Assembly: GCA_943735955.1 (NCBI GenBank)
Contig: CALSEQ010000015.1
Location: forward strand, 262,501 to 326,500
Origin: Piscicola geometra
Lineage: Eukaryota > Annelida > Clitellata > Hirudinida > Piscicolidae
DNA length: 64,000 nt
Direction: 5' to 3'
The notes beneath the pieces were generated by a model. That model worked only from the letters and a program-made list of their open reading frames with translations, did not search any database and was not told the origin of the DNA. Below, in pieces: positions 43,752 to 61,696 of this stretch. The stretch's first letter is position 1; each line of letters opens with the position of its first letter. The translations under genes and the position numbers were made by a program.

Positions 43752-46700
43752 ATCTATTGCATATTTTCATATTTTGCATATTTACATATCTTGCATATTT
43801 ACATATATTGCATATTTAAATATATTGCATCTTTACATATATTGCCTATTTACATATATTGCATATTTACATATGTTGCATATTTACATAAATTGCATAT
43901 TTTCATATATTGCATATTTACATCTATTTCATATTTACTTATATTGCATATTTACATCTATTGCATATTTACTTATATTGCATATTTACATATATTGCAT
44001 ATTTACATATATTGCATATTTACATATATTGCATATTCACATATATTGCTTATTACATAAATTGCATATTCACATATCTTGCATAATCACATATATTGCA
44101 TATTTACATATATTGCATATTTACATATATTGCATATTTACATATATTGCATATTTACATATATTGCATATTTACATATATTGCATAATTACATTTATTG
44201 CATATTAACATATATTGCATATTTACACATATTGCATATTTACATATATTACATATTTACATATATTGCATATTTACATATATTGCATATTTACATATAT
44301 TGCATATTTACATATATTGCATATTTACATATATTGCATATTTACATATATTGCATATTTACATATATTGCATGTTTACATATATTGCATATTTACATAG
44401 ATTGCATATTTACATATATTGCATATTTACATATATTGCATATTTACATATATTGCATATTTACATATATTGCATATTTACATATATTGCATATTTACAT
44501 ATATTGCATATCTACATATATTGCATATTTACATATATTGCATATTTACATATATTGCTTTTTACATAAATTGCATATTCACATATATTGCATATTTACA
44601 TATATTGCATATTTACATATATTGCATACTTACATATATTGCATATTTACACATATTGCATATTTACATATATTGCATATTTACATATATTACATATTTA
44701 CATATATTGCTTTTTACATAAATTGCATATTCACATATATTGCATATTTACATATATTGCATATTTACATATATTGCATATTTACATATATTGCATATTT
44801 ACATATATTGCATATTTACATATATTGCATATTTACATATGTTGCATATTTACATGAATTGCATATTTTCATATATTGCATATTTACATCTATTGCATAT
44901 TTACATATAATGCATATTTACATATATTGCATATTTTCATATATTGCATATTTACATATATTGCATATTTACATATATTGCATATTTTCATATATTGCAT
45001 ATTTACATATATTGCATATTTACATATATTGCATATTTACATATATTGCAGATTTACATATATTGCATATTTACATATATTGCATATTTAAATATATTGC
45101 ATATTTACATATATTGCATATTTACATATATTGCATATTTACATATATTGCATATTTACATATATTGCATATTTACATATATTGCATGTTCACATATATT
45201 GCATATTTACATATATTGCATATTTACATATATTGCATATTTACATATATTGCATATTTACATATATTGCATATTTACATATATTGCATATTCACATATA
45301 TTGCATATTTACATATATTGCATATTTACATATATTGCATATATTCATATATTGCATATTTACATATATTGCATATTTACATATATCGCATATTCACATA
45401 TATTGCATATTTACATTTATTGCATATTTACATATATTGCATATATTCATATATTGCATATTTACATATATTGCATATTAACATATATTGCATATTTACA
45501 CATATTGCATATTTACATATATTGCATATTTACATATATTGCATTTTTACATATATTGCATATTTAGATATATTGCATATTTACATATATTGCATATTTA
45601 GATATATTGCATATTTACATATATTGCATATTTACATATATTGCATATTTACATATATTGCATATTTACATATATTGCATATTTACATATATTGCATATT
45701 TACATATATTGCATATTTACATATATTGCATATTTACATATATTGCATATTTACATTTATTGCATATTTACATATATTGCATATTTACATATATTGCATA
45801 TTTACATATATTGCATATTTACATATATTGCTTTTTACATAAATTGCATATTCACATATATTGCATATTTACATATATTGAATATTTACATATATTGCAT
45901 ATTTACATATATTGCATATTTACACATATTGCATATTTACATATATTGCATATTTACATATATTGCATATTTACATATATTGCATATTTACACATATTGC
46001 ATATTTACATATATTGCATATTTACATATATTGCATATTTACATATATTGCATATTTACATATATTGCATATTTACATATGTTGCATATTTACATAAATT
46101 GCATATTTTCATATATTGCATATTTACATCTATTGCATATTTTCATATTTTGCATATTTACATATCTTGCATATTTACATATATTGCATATTTAAATATA
46201 TTGCATCTTTACATATATTGCCTATTTACATATATTGCATATTTACATATGTTGCATATTTACATAAATTGCATATTTTCATATATTGCATATTTACATC
46301 TATTTCATATTTACTTATATTGCATATTTACATCTATTGCATATTTACTTATATTGCATATTTACATATATTGCATATTTACATATATTGCATATTTACA
46401 TATATTGCATATTCACATATATTGCTTATTACATAAATTGCATATTCACATATCTTGCATAATCACATATATTGCATATTTACATATATTGCATATTTAC
46501 ATATATTGCATATTTACATATATTGCATATTTACATATATTGCATATTTACATATATTGCATAATTACATTTATTGCATATTAACATATATTGCATATTT
46601 ACACATATTGCATATTTACATATATTACATATTTACATATATTGCATATTTACATATATTGCATATTTACATATATTGCATATTTACATATATTGCATAT

Positions 46701-48166
46701 TTACATATATTGCATATTTACATATATTGCATATTTACATATATTGCATGTTTACATATATTGCATATTTACATAGATTGCATATTTACATATATTGCAT
46801 ATTTACATATATTGCATATTTACATATATTGCATATTTACATATATTGCATATTTACATATATTGCATATTTACATATATTGCATATCTACATATATTGC
46901 ATATTTACATATATTGCATATTTACATATATTGCTTTTTACATAAATTGCATATTCACATATATTGCATATTTACATATATTGCATATTTACATATATTG
47001 CATACTTACATATATTGCATATTTACACATATTGCATATTTACATATATTGCATATTTACATATATTACATATTTACATATATTGCTTTTTACATAAATT
47101 GCATATTCACATATATTGCATATTTACATATATTGCATATTTACATATATTGCATATTTACATATATTGCATATTTACATATATTGCATATTTACATATA
47201 TTGCATATTTACATATGTTGCATATTTACATGAATTGCATATTTTCATATATTGCATATTTACATCTATTGCATATTTACATATAATGCATATTTACATA
47301 TATTGCATATTTTCATATATTGCATATTTACATATATTGCATATTTACATATATTGCATATTTTCATATATTGCATATTTACATATATTGCATATTTACA
47401 TATATTGCATATTTACATATATTGCAGATTTACATATATTGCATATTTACATATATTGCATATTTAAATATATTGCATATTTACATATATTGCATATTTA
47501 CATATATTGCATATTTACATATATTGCATATTTACATATATTGCATATTTACATATATTGCATGTTCACATATATTGCATATTTACATATATTGCATATT
47601 TACATATATTGCATATTTACATATATTGCATATTTACATATATTGCATATTTACATATATTGCATATTCACATATATTGCATATTTACATATATTGCATA
47701 TTTACATATATTGCATATATTCATATATTGCATATTTACATATATTGCATATTTACATATATCGCATATTCACATATATTGCATATTTACATTTATTGCA
47801 TATTTACATATATTGCATATATTCATATATTGCATATTTACATATATTGCATATTAACATATATTGCATATTTACACATATTGCATATTTACATATATTG
47901 CATATTTACATATATTGCATTTTTACATATATTGCATATTTAGATATATTGCATATTTACATATATTGCATATTTAGATATATTGCATATTTACATATAT
48001 TGCATATTTACATATATTGCATATTTACATATATTGCATATTTACATATATTGCATATTTACATATATTGCATATTTACATATATTGCATATTTACATAT
48101 ATTGCATATTTACATATATTGCATATTTACATTTATTGCATATTTACATATATTGCATATTTACAT
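43384..48166. repeat. 2376-bp direct tandem duplication, near-identical copies
   Basis: Bases ~43384-45790 recur at ~45760-48166. Anchors are gctttttacataaatt at 43454 and 45830, and gcttattacataaatt followed by atatcttgcataatcac at 44048 and 46424. The period is 140 units minus four bases, matching four 16-bp units per copy. I found no base difference in the stretches compared. This is the longest clean tandem duplication in the window. The match ends where the first copy has two more units before its gctttttacataaatt. Confidence 0.92.
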
Positions 48167-50059
48167 ATATTGCTTTTTACATAAATTGCATATTCACATA
48201 TATTGCATATTTACATATATTGCATATTTACATATATTGCATATTTACATATATTGCATATTTACATATATTGCATATTTACATATATTGCATTATTACA
48301 TATATTGCATATTTACATATATTGCATATTTACATATGTTGCATATTTACATAAATTGCATATTTTCATATATTGCATATTTACATCTATTGCATATTTT
48401 CATATATTGCATATTTACATATATTGCATATTTACATATATTGCATATTTACATTTATTGCATATTTACATATATTGCCTATTTACATATATTGCATCTT
48501 TACATATGTTGCATATTTACATAAATTGCATATTTTCATATATTGCATATTTACATCTATTGCATATTTACTTATATTGCATATTTACATCTATTGCATA
48601 TTTACTTATATTGCATATTTACATATATTGCATATTTACATATATTGCATATTTACATATATTGCAGATTTACATATATTGCATATTTACATATATTGCA
48701 TATTTACATATATTGCATATTTACATATATTGCATAATTACATATATTGCATATTTACATATATTGCATATTTACATATATTGCATATTTACATATATTG
48801 CATATTTACATATATTGCTTTTTACATAAATTGCATATTCACATATATTGCATATTTACATATATTGCATATTTACATATATTGCATATTTACATATATT
48901 GCATATTTACACATATTGCATATTTACATATATTGCATATTTACATATACTGCATATTTACATATATTGCATATTTACACATATTGCATATTTACATATA
49001 TTGCATATTTACATATATTGCATATTTACATATATTGCATATTTAGATATATTGCATATTTACATATATTGCATATTTACATATATTGCATATTTACATA
49101 TATTGCATATTTACATATATTGCATATTTACATATATTGCATATTTACATATATTGCATATTTACATATATTGCATATTTACATATATTGCATATTTACA
49201 TTTATTGCATATTTACATATATTGCATATTTACATATATTGCTTTTTACATAAATTGCATATTCACATATATTGCATATTTACATATATTGCATATTTAC
49301 ATATATTGCATATTTACATATATTGCATATTTACATATATTGCATTATTACATATATTGCATATTTACATATATTGCATATTTACATATATTGCATATTT
49401 ACATATATTGCATATTTACATTTATTGCATATTTACATATATTGCATATTTACATATATTGCTTTTTACATAAATTGCATATTCACATATATTGCATATT
49501 TACATATATTGCATATTTACATATATTGCATATTTACATATATTGCATATTTACATATATTGCATTATTACATATATTGCATATTTACATATATTGCATA
49601 TTTACATATGTTGCATATTTACATAAATTGCATATTTTCATATATTGCATATTTACATCTATTGCATATTTTCATATATTGCATATTTACATATATTGCA
49701 TATTTACATATATTGCATATTTACATTTATTGCATATTTACATATATTGCCTATTTACATCAATTGCATCTTTACATATGTTGCATATTTACATAAATTG
49801 CATATTTTCATATATTGCATATTTACATCTATTGCATATTTACTTATATTGCATATTTACATCTATTGCATATTTACTTATATTGCATATTTACATATAT
49901 TGCATATTTACATATATTGCATATTTACATATATTGCATATTCACATATATTGCCTATTTCATAAATTGCATATTCACATATCTTGCATATTTACATATA
50001 TTGCATATTTACATATATTGCAGATTTACATATATTGCATATTTACATATATTGCATAT

Positions 50060-51953
50060 TTACATATATTGCATATTTACATATATTGCATAATTACATA
50101 TATTGCATATTTACATATATTGCATATTTACATATATTGCATATTTACATATATTGCATATTTACATATATTGCTTTTTACATAAATTGCATATTCACAT
50201 ATATTGCATATTTACATATATTGCATATTTACATATATTGCATATTTACATATATTGCATATTTACACATATTGCATATTTACATATATTGCATATTTAC
50301 ATATATTGCATATTTACATATATTGCATATTTACACATATTGCATATTTACATATATTGCATATTTACATATATTGCATATTTACATATATTGCATATTT
50401 ACATATATTGCATATTTACATATGTTGCATATTTACATAAATTGCATATTTTCATATATTGCATATTTACATCTATTGCATATTTTCATATTTTGCATAT
50501 TTACATATCTTGCATATTTACATATATTGCATATTTACATATATTGCATCTTTACATATATTGCCTATTTACATATATTGCATATTTACATATGTTGCAT
50601 ATTTACATAAATTGCATATTTTCATATATTGCATATTTACATCTATTGCATATTTACTTATATTGCATATTTACATCTATTGCATATTTACTTATATTGC
50701 ATATTTACATATATTGCATATTTACATATATTGCATATTTACATATATTGCATATTCACATATATTGCTTATTACATAAATTGCATATTCACATATCTTG
50801 CATAATCACATATATTGCATATTTACATATATTGCATATTTACATATATTGCATATTTACATATATTGCATATTTACATATATTGCATATTTACATATAT
50901 TGCATAATTACATTTATTGCATATTAACATATATTGCATATTTACACATATTGCATATTTACATATATTGCATATTTACATATATTGCATATTTACATAT
51001 ATTGCATATTTACATATATTGCATATTTACATATATTGCATAATTACATATATTGCATATTTACATATATTGCATATTTACATATATTGCATATTTACAT
51101 ATATTGCATATTTACATATATTGCTTTTTACATAAATTGCATATTCACATATATTGCATATTTACATATATTGCATATTTACATATATTGCATATTTACA
51201 TATATTGCATATTTACACATATTGCATATTTACATATATTGCATATTTACATATATTGCATATTTACATATATTGCATATTTACACATATTGCATATTTA
51301 CATATATTGCATATTTACATATATTGCATATTTACATATATTGCATATTTACATATATTGCATATTTACATATGTTGCATATTTACATAAATTGCATATT
51401 TTCATATATTGCATATTTACATCTATTGCATATTTTCATATTTTGCATATTTACATATCTTGCATATTTACATATATTGCATATTTACATATATTGCATC
51501 TTTACATATATTGCCTATTTACATATATTGCATATTTACATATGTTGCATATTTACATAAATTGCATATTTTCATATATTGCATATTTACATCTATTGCA
51601 TATTTACTTATATTGCATATTTACATCTATTGCATATTTACTTATATTGCATATTTACATATATTGCATATTTACATATATTGCATATTTACATATATTG
51701 CATATTCACATATATTGCTTATTACATAAATTGCATATTCACATATCTTGCATAATCACATATATTGCATATTTACATATATTGCATATTTACATATATT
51801 GCATATTTACATATATTGCATATTTACATATATTGCATATTTACATATATTGCATAATTACATTTATTGCATATTAACATATATTGCATATTTACACATA
51901 TTGCATATTTACATATATTGCATATTTACATATATTGCATATTTACATATATT
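50060..51953. repeat. 950-bp direct tandem duplication, near-identical copies
   Basis: Bases ~50060-51003 recur at ~51010-51953 at offset 950 (56 units minus two bases, two 16-bp units per copy: gctttttacataaatt at 50174/51124 and gcttattacataaatt near 50767/51717). I saw no difference within the copies. The second ends at a tttagatat unit near 51960. The segment is a diverged relative of 43.7-44.3 kb. Confidence 0.9.
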
Positions 51954-53544
51954 GCATATTTAGATATATTGCATATTTACATATATTGCATGTTTACATA
52001 TATTGCATATTTACATAGATTGCATATTTACATATATTGCATATTTACATATATTGCATATTTACATATATTGCATATTTACATATATTGCATATTTACA
52101 TATATTGCATATTTACATATATTGCATATTTACATATATTGCATATTTACATATATTGCATATTTACATATATTGCTTTTTACATAAATTGCATATTCAC
52201 ATATATTGCATATTTACATATATTGCATATTTACATATATTGCATATTTACATATATGGCATATTTACACATATTGCATATTTACATATATTGCATATTT
52301 ACATATATTGCATATTTACATATATTGCTTTTTACATAAATTGCATATTCACATATATTGCATATTTACATAGATTGCATATTTACATATATTGCATATT
52401 TACATATATTGCATATTTACATATATTGCATATTTACATATATTGCATATTTACATATATTGCATATTTACATATGTTGCATATTTACATGAATTGCATA
52501 TTTTCATATATTGCATATTTACATCTATTGCATATTTACATATATTGCATATTTACATATATTGCATATTTTCATATATTGCATATTTACATATATTGCA
52601 TATTTACATATATTGCATATTTTCATATATTGCATATTTACATATATTGCATATTTACATATATTGCATATTTACATATATTGCAGATTTACATATATTG
52701 CATATTTACATATATTGCATATTTAAATATATTGCATATTTACATATATTGCATATTTACATATATTGCATATTTACATATATTGCATATTTACATATAT
52801 TGCATATTTACATATATTGCATGTTCACATATATTGCATATTTACATATATTGCATATTTACATATATTGCATATTTACATATATTGCATATTTACATAT
52901 ATTGCATATTTACATATATTGCATATTCACATATATTGCATATTTACATATATTGCATATTTACATATATTGCATATATTCATATATTGCATATTTACAT
53001 ATATTGCATATTTACATATATCGCATATTCACATATATTGCATATTTACATTTATTGCATATTTACATATATTGCATATATTCATATATTGCATATTTAC
53101 ATATATTGCATATTAACATATATTGCATATTTACACATATTGCATATTTACATATATTGCATATTTACATATATTGCATTTTTACATATATTGCATATTT
53201 AGATATATTGCATATTTACATATATTGCATATTTAGATATATTGCATATTTACATATATTGCATATTTACATATATTGCATATTTACATATATTGCATAT
53301 TTACATATATTGCATATTTACATATATTGCATATTTACATATATTGCATATTTACATATATTGCATATTTACATATATTGCATATTTACATTTATTGCAT
53401 ATTTACATATATTGCATATTTACATATATTGCTTTTTACATAAATTGCATATTCACATATATTGCATATTTACATATATTGCATATTTACATATATTGCA
53501 TATTTACATAAATTGCATATTTACATATATTGCATTATTACATA

Positions 53545-55630
53545 TATTGCATATTTACATATATTGCATATTTACATATGTTGCATATTTACATAAATTG
53601 CATATTTTCATATATTGCATATTTACATCTATTGCATATTTTCATATATTGCATATTTACATATATTGCATATTTACATATATTGCATATTTACATTTAT
53701 TGCATATTTACATATATTGCCTATTTACATATATTGCATCTTTACATATGTTGCATATTTACATAAATTGCATATTTTCATATATTGCATATTTACATCT
53801 ATTGCATATTTACTTATATTGCATATTTACATCTATTGCATATTTACTTATATTGCATATTTACATATATTGCATATTTACATATATTGCATATTTACAT
53901 ATATTGCATATTCACATATATTGCCTATTTCATAAATTGCATATTCACATATCTTGCATATTTACATATATTGCATATTTACATATATTGCAGATTTACA
54001 TATATTGCATATTTACATATATTGCATATTTACATATATTGCATATTTACATATATTGCATAATTACATATATTGCATATTTACGTATATTGCATATTTA
54101 CATATATTGCATATTTACATATATTGCATATTTACATATATTGCATATTTACATATTTTGCATATTTACATATATTGCATATTTACATATATTGCATATT
54201 TACATATATTGCATATTTACATATATTGCATATTTACATATATTGCATATTTACATATATTGCATAATTACATATATTGCATATTTACGTATATTGCATA
54301 TTTACATATATTGCATATTTACATATATTGCATATTTACATATATTGCATATTTTCATATATTGCATATTTACTTATATTGCATATTTTCATATATTGCA
54401 TATTTACATCTATTGAATATTTACATATATTGCATATTCACATATATTGCATATTTACATATATTGCATATTTACATATATTGCATCTTTACATATATTG
54501 CATATTTACATATATTGCATATTTACATATATTGCATATTTACATATCTTGCATATTTACATATCTTGCATATTTACATATATTGCATATTTACATATAT
54601 TGCATATTTACATATGTTGCATATTTACATAAATTGCATATTTTCATATATTGCATATTTACATCTATTGCATATTTTCATATATTGCATATTTACATAT
54701 ATTGCATATTTACATATATTGCATATTTACATTTATTGCATATTTACATATATTGCCTATTTACATATATTGCATCTTTACATATGTTGCATATTTACAT
54801 AAATTGCATATTTTCATATATTGCATATTTACATCTATTGCATATTTACTTATATTGCATATTTACATCTATTGCATATTTACTTATATTGCATATTTAC
54901 ATATATTGCATATTTACATATATTGCATCTTTACATATATTGCATATTCACATATATTGCCTATTTCATAAATTGCATATTCACATATCTTGCATATTTA
55001 CATATATTGCATATTTACATATATTGCAGATTTACATATATTGCATATTTACATATATTGCATATTTACATATATTGCATATTTACATATATTGCATAAT
55101 TACATATATTGCATATTTACGTATATTGCATATTTACATATATTGCATATTTACATATATTGCATATTTACATATATTGCATATTTACATATTTTGCATA
55201 TTTACATATATTGCATATTTACATATATTGCATATTTACATATATTGCATATTTACATATATTGCATATTTACATATATTGCATATTTACATATATTGCA
55301 TAATTACATATATTGCATATTTACGTATATTGCATATTTACATATATTGCATATTTACATATATTGCATATTTACATATATTGCATATTTTCATATATTG
55401 CATATTTACTTATATTGCATATTTTCATATATTGCATATTTACATCTATTGAATATTTACATATATTGCATATTCACATATATTGCATATTTACATATAT
55501 TGCATATTTACATATATTGCATCTTTACATATATTGCATATTTACATATATTGCATATTTACATATATTGCATATTTACATATCTTGCATATTTACATAT
55601 CTTGCATATTTACATATATTGCATATTTAC
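53545..55630. repeat. 1036-bp direct tandem duplication
   Basis: Bases ~53545-54594 recur at ~54581-55630. gcctatttcataaatt at 53923 matches 54959, and atgttgc near 53580 matches 54616. The period is 61 units minus one base, matching one 16-bp unit per copy. One change is gcatcttt near 54928 against gcatattt near 53892. Confidence 0.88.
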
Positions 55631-58600
55631 ATATCTTGCATATTTACATATTTTGCATATTTACATATAGTGCATATATTCATATATTGCATATTTACAT
55701 ATATTGCATATTTACATATATTGCATATTTACATATATTGCATATTAACATATATTGCATATTTACACGTATTGCATATTTACATATATTGCATATTTAC
55801 ATATATTGCATATTTACATATCTTGCATATTTACGTATCTTGCATATTTACATATATTGCATATTTACATATATTGCATAATTACATATATTGCATGTTT
55901 ACGTATATTGCATATTTACATATATTGCATATTTACATGTATAGCATATTTACATATATTGCATATTTATATATATTGCATATTTACATATATTGCATAT
56001 TTACATAAATTGCATATTTTCATATAATGCATATTTACATCTATTGCATATTTACTCATATTGCATATTTACATATATTGCATATTTACATATATTGCAT
56101 ATTTACATATATTGCATATATTCATATATTGCATATTTACATATATTGCATATTAACATATATTGCATATTTACACATATTGCATATTTACATATATTGC
56201 ATATTTACATATATTGCATTTTTACATATATTGCATATTTAGATATATTGCATATTTACATATATTGCATATTTACATATATTGCATATTTACATATATT
56301 GCATATTTACATATATTGCATATTTACATATATTGCATATTTACATATATTGCATATTTACATATATTGCATATTTACATATATTGCATATTTACATTTA
56401 TTGCATATTTACGTATATTGCATATTTACATATATTGCATATTTACATATATTGCATATTTACATATATTGCATATTTTCATATATTGCATATTTACTTA
56501 TATTGCAAATTTTCATATATTGCATATTTACATCTATTGAATATTTACATATATTGCATATTCACATATATTGCATATTTACATATATTGCATATTCACA
56601 TATATTGCCTATTTCATAAATTGCATATTTACATATCTTGCATATTTACATATATTGCATATTTACATATATTGCATATTTACATATATTGCATATTTAC
56701 ATATATTGCATATTTACATATGTTGCATATTTACATGAATTGCATATTTTCATATATTGCATATTTACATCTATTGCATATTTACATATATTGCATATTT
56801 ACATATATTGCATATTTTCATATATTGCATATTTACATATATTGCATATTTACATATATTGCATATTTTAATATATTGCATATTTACATATATTGCATAT
56901 TTACATATATTGCAGATTTAAATATATTGCAGATTTACATATATTGCATATTTACATATATTGCATATTTAAATATATTGCATATTTACATATATTGCAT
57001 ATTTACATATATTGCATATTTACATATATTGCATATTTACATATATTGCATATTTACATATATTGCATGTTCACATATATTGCATATTTACATATATTGC
57101 ATATTTACATATATTGCATATTTACATATATTGCATATTTACATATATTGCATATTTACATATATTGCATATTCACATATATTGCATATTTACATATATT
57201 GCATATTTACATATATTGCATATATTCATATATTGCATATATTCATATATTGCATATTTACATATATTGCATATTTACATATATCGCATATTCACATATA
57301 TTGCATATTTACATTTATTGCATATTTACATATATTGCATATATTCATATATTGCATATTTACATATATTGCATATTAACATATATTGCATATTTACACA
57401 TATTGCATATTTACATATATTGCATATTTACATATATTGCATTTTTACATATATTGCATATTTAGATATATTGCATATTTACATATATTGCATATTTAGA
57501 TATATTGCATATTTACATATATTGCATATTTACATATATTGCATATTTACATATATTGCATATTTACATATATTGCATATTTACATATATTGCATATTTA
57601 CATATATTGCATATTTACATATATTGCATATTTACATATATTGCATATTTACATTTATTGCATATTTACATATATTGCATATTTACATATATTGCTTTTT
57701 ACATAAATTGCATATTCACATATATTGCATATTTACATATATTGCATATTTACATATATTGCATATTTACATATATTGCATATTTACATATATTGCATTA
57801 TTACATATATTGCATATTTACATATATTGCATATTTACATATGTTGCATATTTACATAAATTGCATATTTTCATATATTGCATATTTACATCTATTGCAT
57901 ATTTTCATATATTGCATATTTACATATATTGCATATTTACATATATTGCATATTTACATTTATTGCATATTTACATATATTGCCTATTTACATATATTGC
58001 ATCTTTACATATGTTGCATATTTACATAAATTGCATATTTTCATATATTGCATATTTACATCTATTGCATATTTACTTATATTGCATATTTACATCTATT
58101 GCATATTTACTCATATTGCATATTTACATATATTGCATATTTACATATATTGCATATTTACATATATTGCATATTCACATATATTGCCTATTTCATAAAT
58201 TGCATATTCACATATCTTGCATATTTACATATATTGCATATTTACATATATTGCAGATTTACATATATTGCATATTTACATATATTGCATATTTACATAT
58301 ATTGCATATTTACATATATTGCATAATTACATATATTGCATATTTACGTATATTGCATATTTACATATATTGCATATTTACATATATTGCATATTTACAT
58401 ATATTGCATATTTACATATATTGCATATTTACATATATTGCATATTTACATATATTGCATATTTTCATATATTGCATATTTACTTATATTGCATATTTTC
58501 ATATATTGCATATTTACATCTATTGAATATTTACATATATTGCATATTCACATATATTGCATATTTACATATATTGCATATTTACATATATTGCATCTTT

Positions 58601-61582
58601 ACATATATTGCATATTTACATATATTGCATATTTACATATATTGCATATTTACATATCTTGCATATTTACATATCTTGCATATTTACATATATTGCATAT
58701 TTACATATATTGCATATTTACATATGTTGCATATTTACATAAATTGCATATTTTCATATATTGCATATTTACATCTATTGCATATTTTCATATATTGCAT
58801 ATTTACATATATTGCATATTTACATATATTGCATATTTACATTTATTGCATATTTACATATATTGCCTATTTACATATATTGCATCTTTACATATGTTGC
58901 ATATTTACATAAATTGCATATTTTCATATATTGCATATTTACATCTATTGCATATTTACTTATATTGCATATTTACATCTATTGCATATTTACTTATATT
59001 GCATATTTACATATATTGCATATTTACATATATTGCATATTTACATATATTGCATATTCACATATATTGCCTATTTCATAAATTGCATATTCACATATCT
59101 TGCATATTTACATATATTGCATATTTACATATATTGCAGATTTACATATATTGCATATTTACATATATTGCATATTTACATATATTGCATATTTACATAT
59201 ATTGCATATTTACATATATTGCATATTCACATATATTGCCTATTTCATAAATTGCATATTCACATATCTTGCATATTTACATATATTGCATATTTACATA
59301 TATTGCAGATTTACATATATTGCATATTTACATATATTGCATATTTACATATATTGCATATTTACATATATTGCATAATTACATATATTGCATATTTACG
59401 TATATTGCATATTTACATATATTGCATATTTACATATATTGCATATTTACATATATTGCATATTTACATATATTGCATATTTACATATATTGCATATTTA
59501 CATATATTGCATATTTTCATATATTGCATATTTACTTATATTGCATATTTTCATATATTGCATATTTACATCTATTGAATATTTACATATATTGCATATT
59601 CACATATATTGCATATTTACATATATTGCATATTTACATATATTGCATCTTTACATATATTGCATATTTACATATATTGCATATTTACATATATTGCATA
59701 TTTACATATCTTGCATATTTACATATCTTGCATATTTACATATATTGCATATTTACATATATTGCATATTTACATATGTTGCATATTTACATAAATTGCA
59801 TATTTTCATATATTGCATATTTACATCTATTGCATATTTTCATATATTGCATATTTACATATATTGCATATTTACATATATTGCATATTTACATTTATTG
59901 CATATTTACATATATTGCCTATTTACATATATTGCATCTTTACATATGTTGCATATTTACATAAATTGCATATTTTCATATATTGCATATTTACATCTAT
60001 TGCATATTTACTTATATTGCATATTTACATCTATTGCATATTTACTTATATTGCATATTTACATATATTGCATATTTACATATATTGCATATTTACATAT
60101 ATTGCATATTCACATATATTGCCTATTTCATAAATTGCATATTCACATATCTTGCATATTTACATATATTGCATATTTACATATATTGCAGATTTACATA
60201 TATTGCATATTTACATATATTGCATATTTACATATATTGCATATTTACATATATTGCATAATTACATATATTGCATATTTACGTATATTGCATATTTACA
60301 TATATTGCATATTTACATATATTGCATATTTACATATATTGCATATTTACATATTTTGCATATTTACATATATTGCATATTTACATATATTGCATATTTA
60401 CATATATTGCATATTTACATATATTGCATATTTACATATATTGCATATTTACATATATTGCATAATTACATATATTGCATATTTACGTATATTGCATATT
60501 TACATATATTGCATATTTACATATATTGCATATTTACATATATTGCATATTTTCATATATTGCATATTTACTTATATTGCATATTTTCATATATTGCATA
60601 TTTACATCTATTGAATATTTACATATATTGCATATTCACATATATTGCATATTTACATATATTGCATATTTACATATATTGCATCTTTACATATATTGCA
60701 TATTTACATATATTGCATATTTACATATATTGCATATTTACATATCTTGCATATTTACATATCTTGCATATTTACATATATTGCATATTTACATATCTTG
60801 CATATTTACATATTTTGCATATTTACATATAGTGCATATATTCATATATTGCATATTTACATATATTGCATATTTACATATATTGCATATTTACATATAT
60901 TGCATATTAACATATATTGCATATTTACACATATTGCATATTTACATATATTGCATATTTACATATATTGCATATTTACATATCTTGCATATTTACGTAT
61001 CTTGCATATTTACATATATTGCATATTTACATATATTGCATAATTACATATATTGCATGTTTACGTATATTGCATATTTACATATATTGCATATTTATAT
61101 ATATTGCATATTTACATATATTGCATATTTATATATATTGCATATTTACATATATTGCATATTTACATAAATTGCATATTTTCATATAATGCATATTTAC
61201 ATCTATTGCATATTTACTCATATTGCATATTTACATATATTGCATATTTACATATATTGCATATTTACATATATTGCATATATTCATATATTGCATATTT
61301 ACATATATTGCATATTAACATATATTGCATATTTACACATATTGCATATTTACATATATTGCATATTTACATATATTGCATTTTTACATATATTGCATAT
61401 TTAGATATATTGCATATTTACATATATTGCATATTTACATATATTGCATATTTACATATATTGCATATTTACATATATTGCATATTTACATATATTGCAT
61501 ATTTACATATATTGCATATTTACATATATTGCATATTTACATATATTGCATATTTACATTTATTGCATATTTACGTATATTG
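54300..61582. repeat. 2.1-kb segment copied 5162 bp downstream (54300-56420 and 59462-61582)
   Basis: The series tttacgtat, ttttcatat, gcatcttt, atatcttgc, atagtgcatatattcat, ttaacat and tttacacat recurs in the same order and spacing at offset 5162. A few substitutions separate the copies: tttacacgtatt near 55767 against tttacacatatt, and catgtatagcat near 55937 against a tatatattgcat unit near 61099. The copies are not adjacent, so this is a dispersed higher-order duplication. Confidence 0.85.
57800..60150. repeat. Nested duplications with periods 883, 1052 and 169
   Basis: The gcctatttcataaatt unit and its neighbours occur near 58186, at 59069 (offset 883), at 59238 (offset 169) and near 60121 (offset 1052 from 59069). 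The 169-bp step is ten units minus one base and is a small tandem duplication inside a larger one. Flanking series with atgttgc, ttttcatat, acatctatt and tttacttat recur at the same offsets. Confidence 0.82.
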
Positions 61583-61696
61583 CATATTTACGTATATTGC
61601 ATATTTACATATATTGCATATTTACATATATTGCATATTTACATATATTGCATATTTTCATATATTGCATATTTACTTATATTGCATATTTTCATA

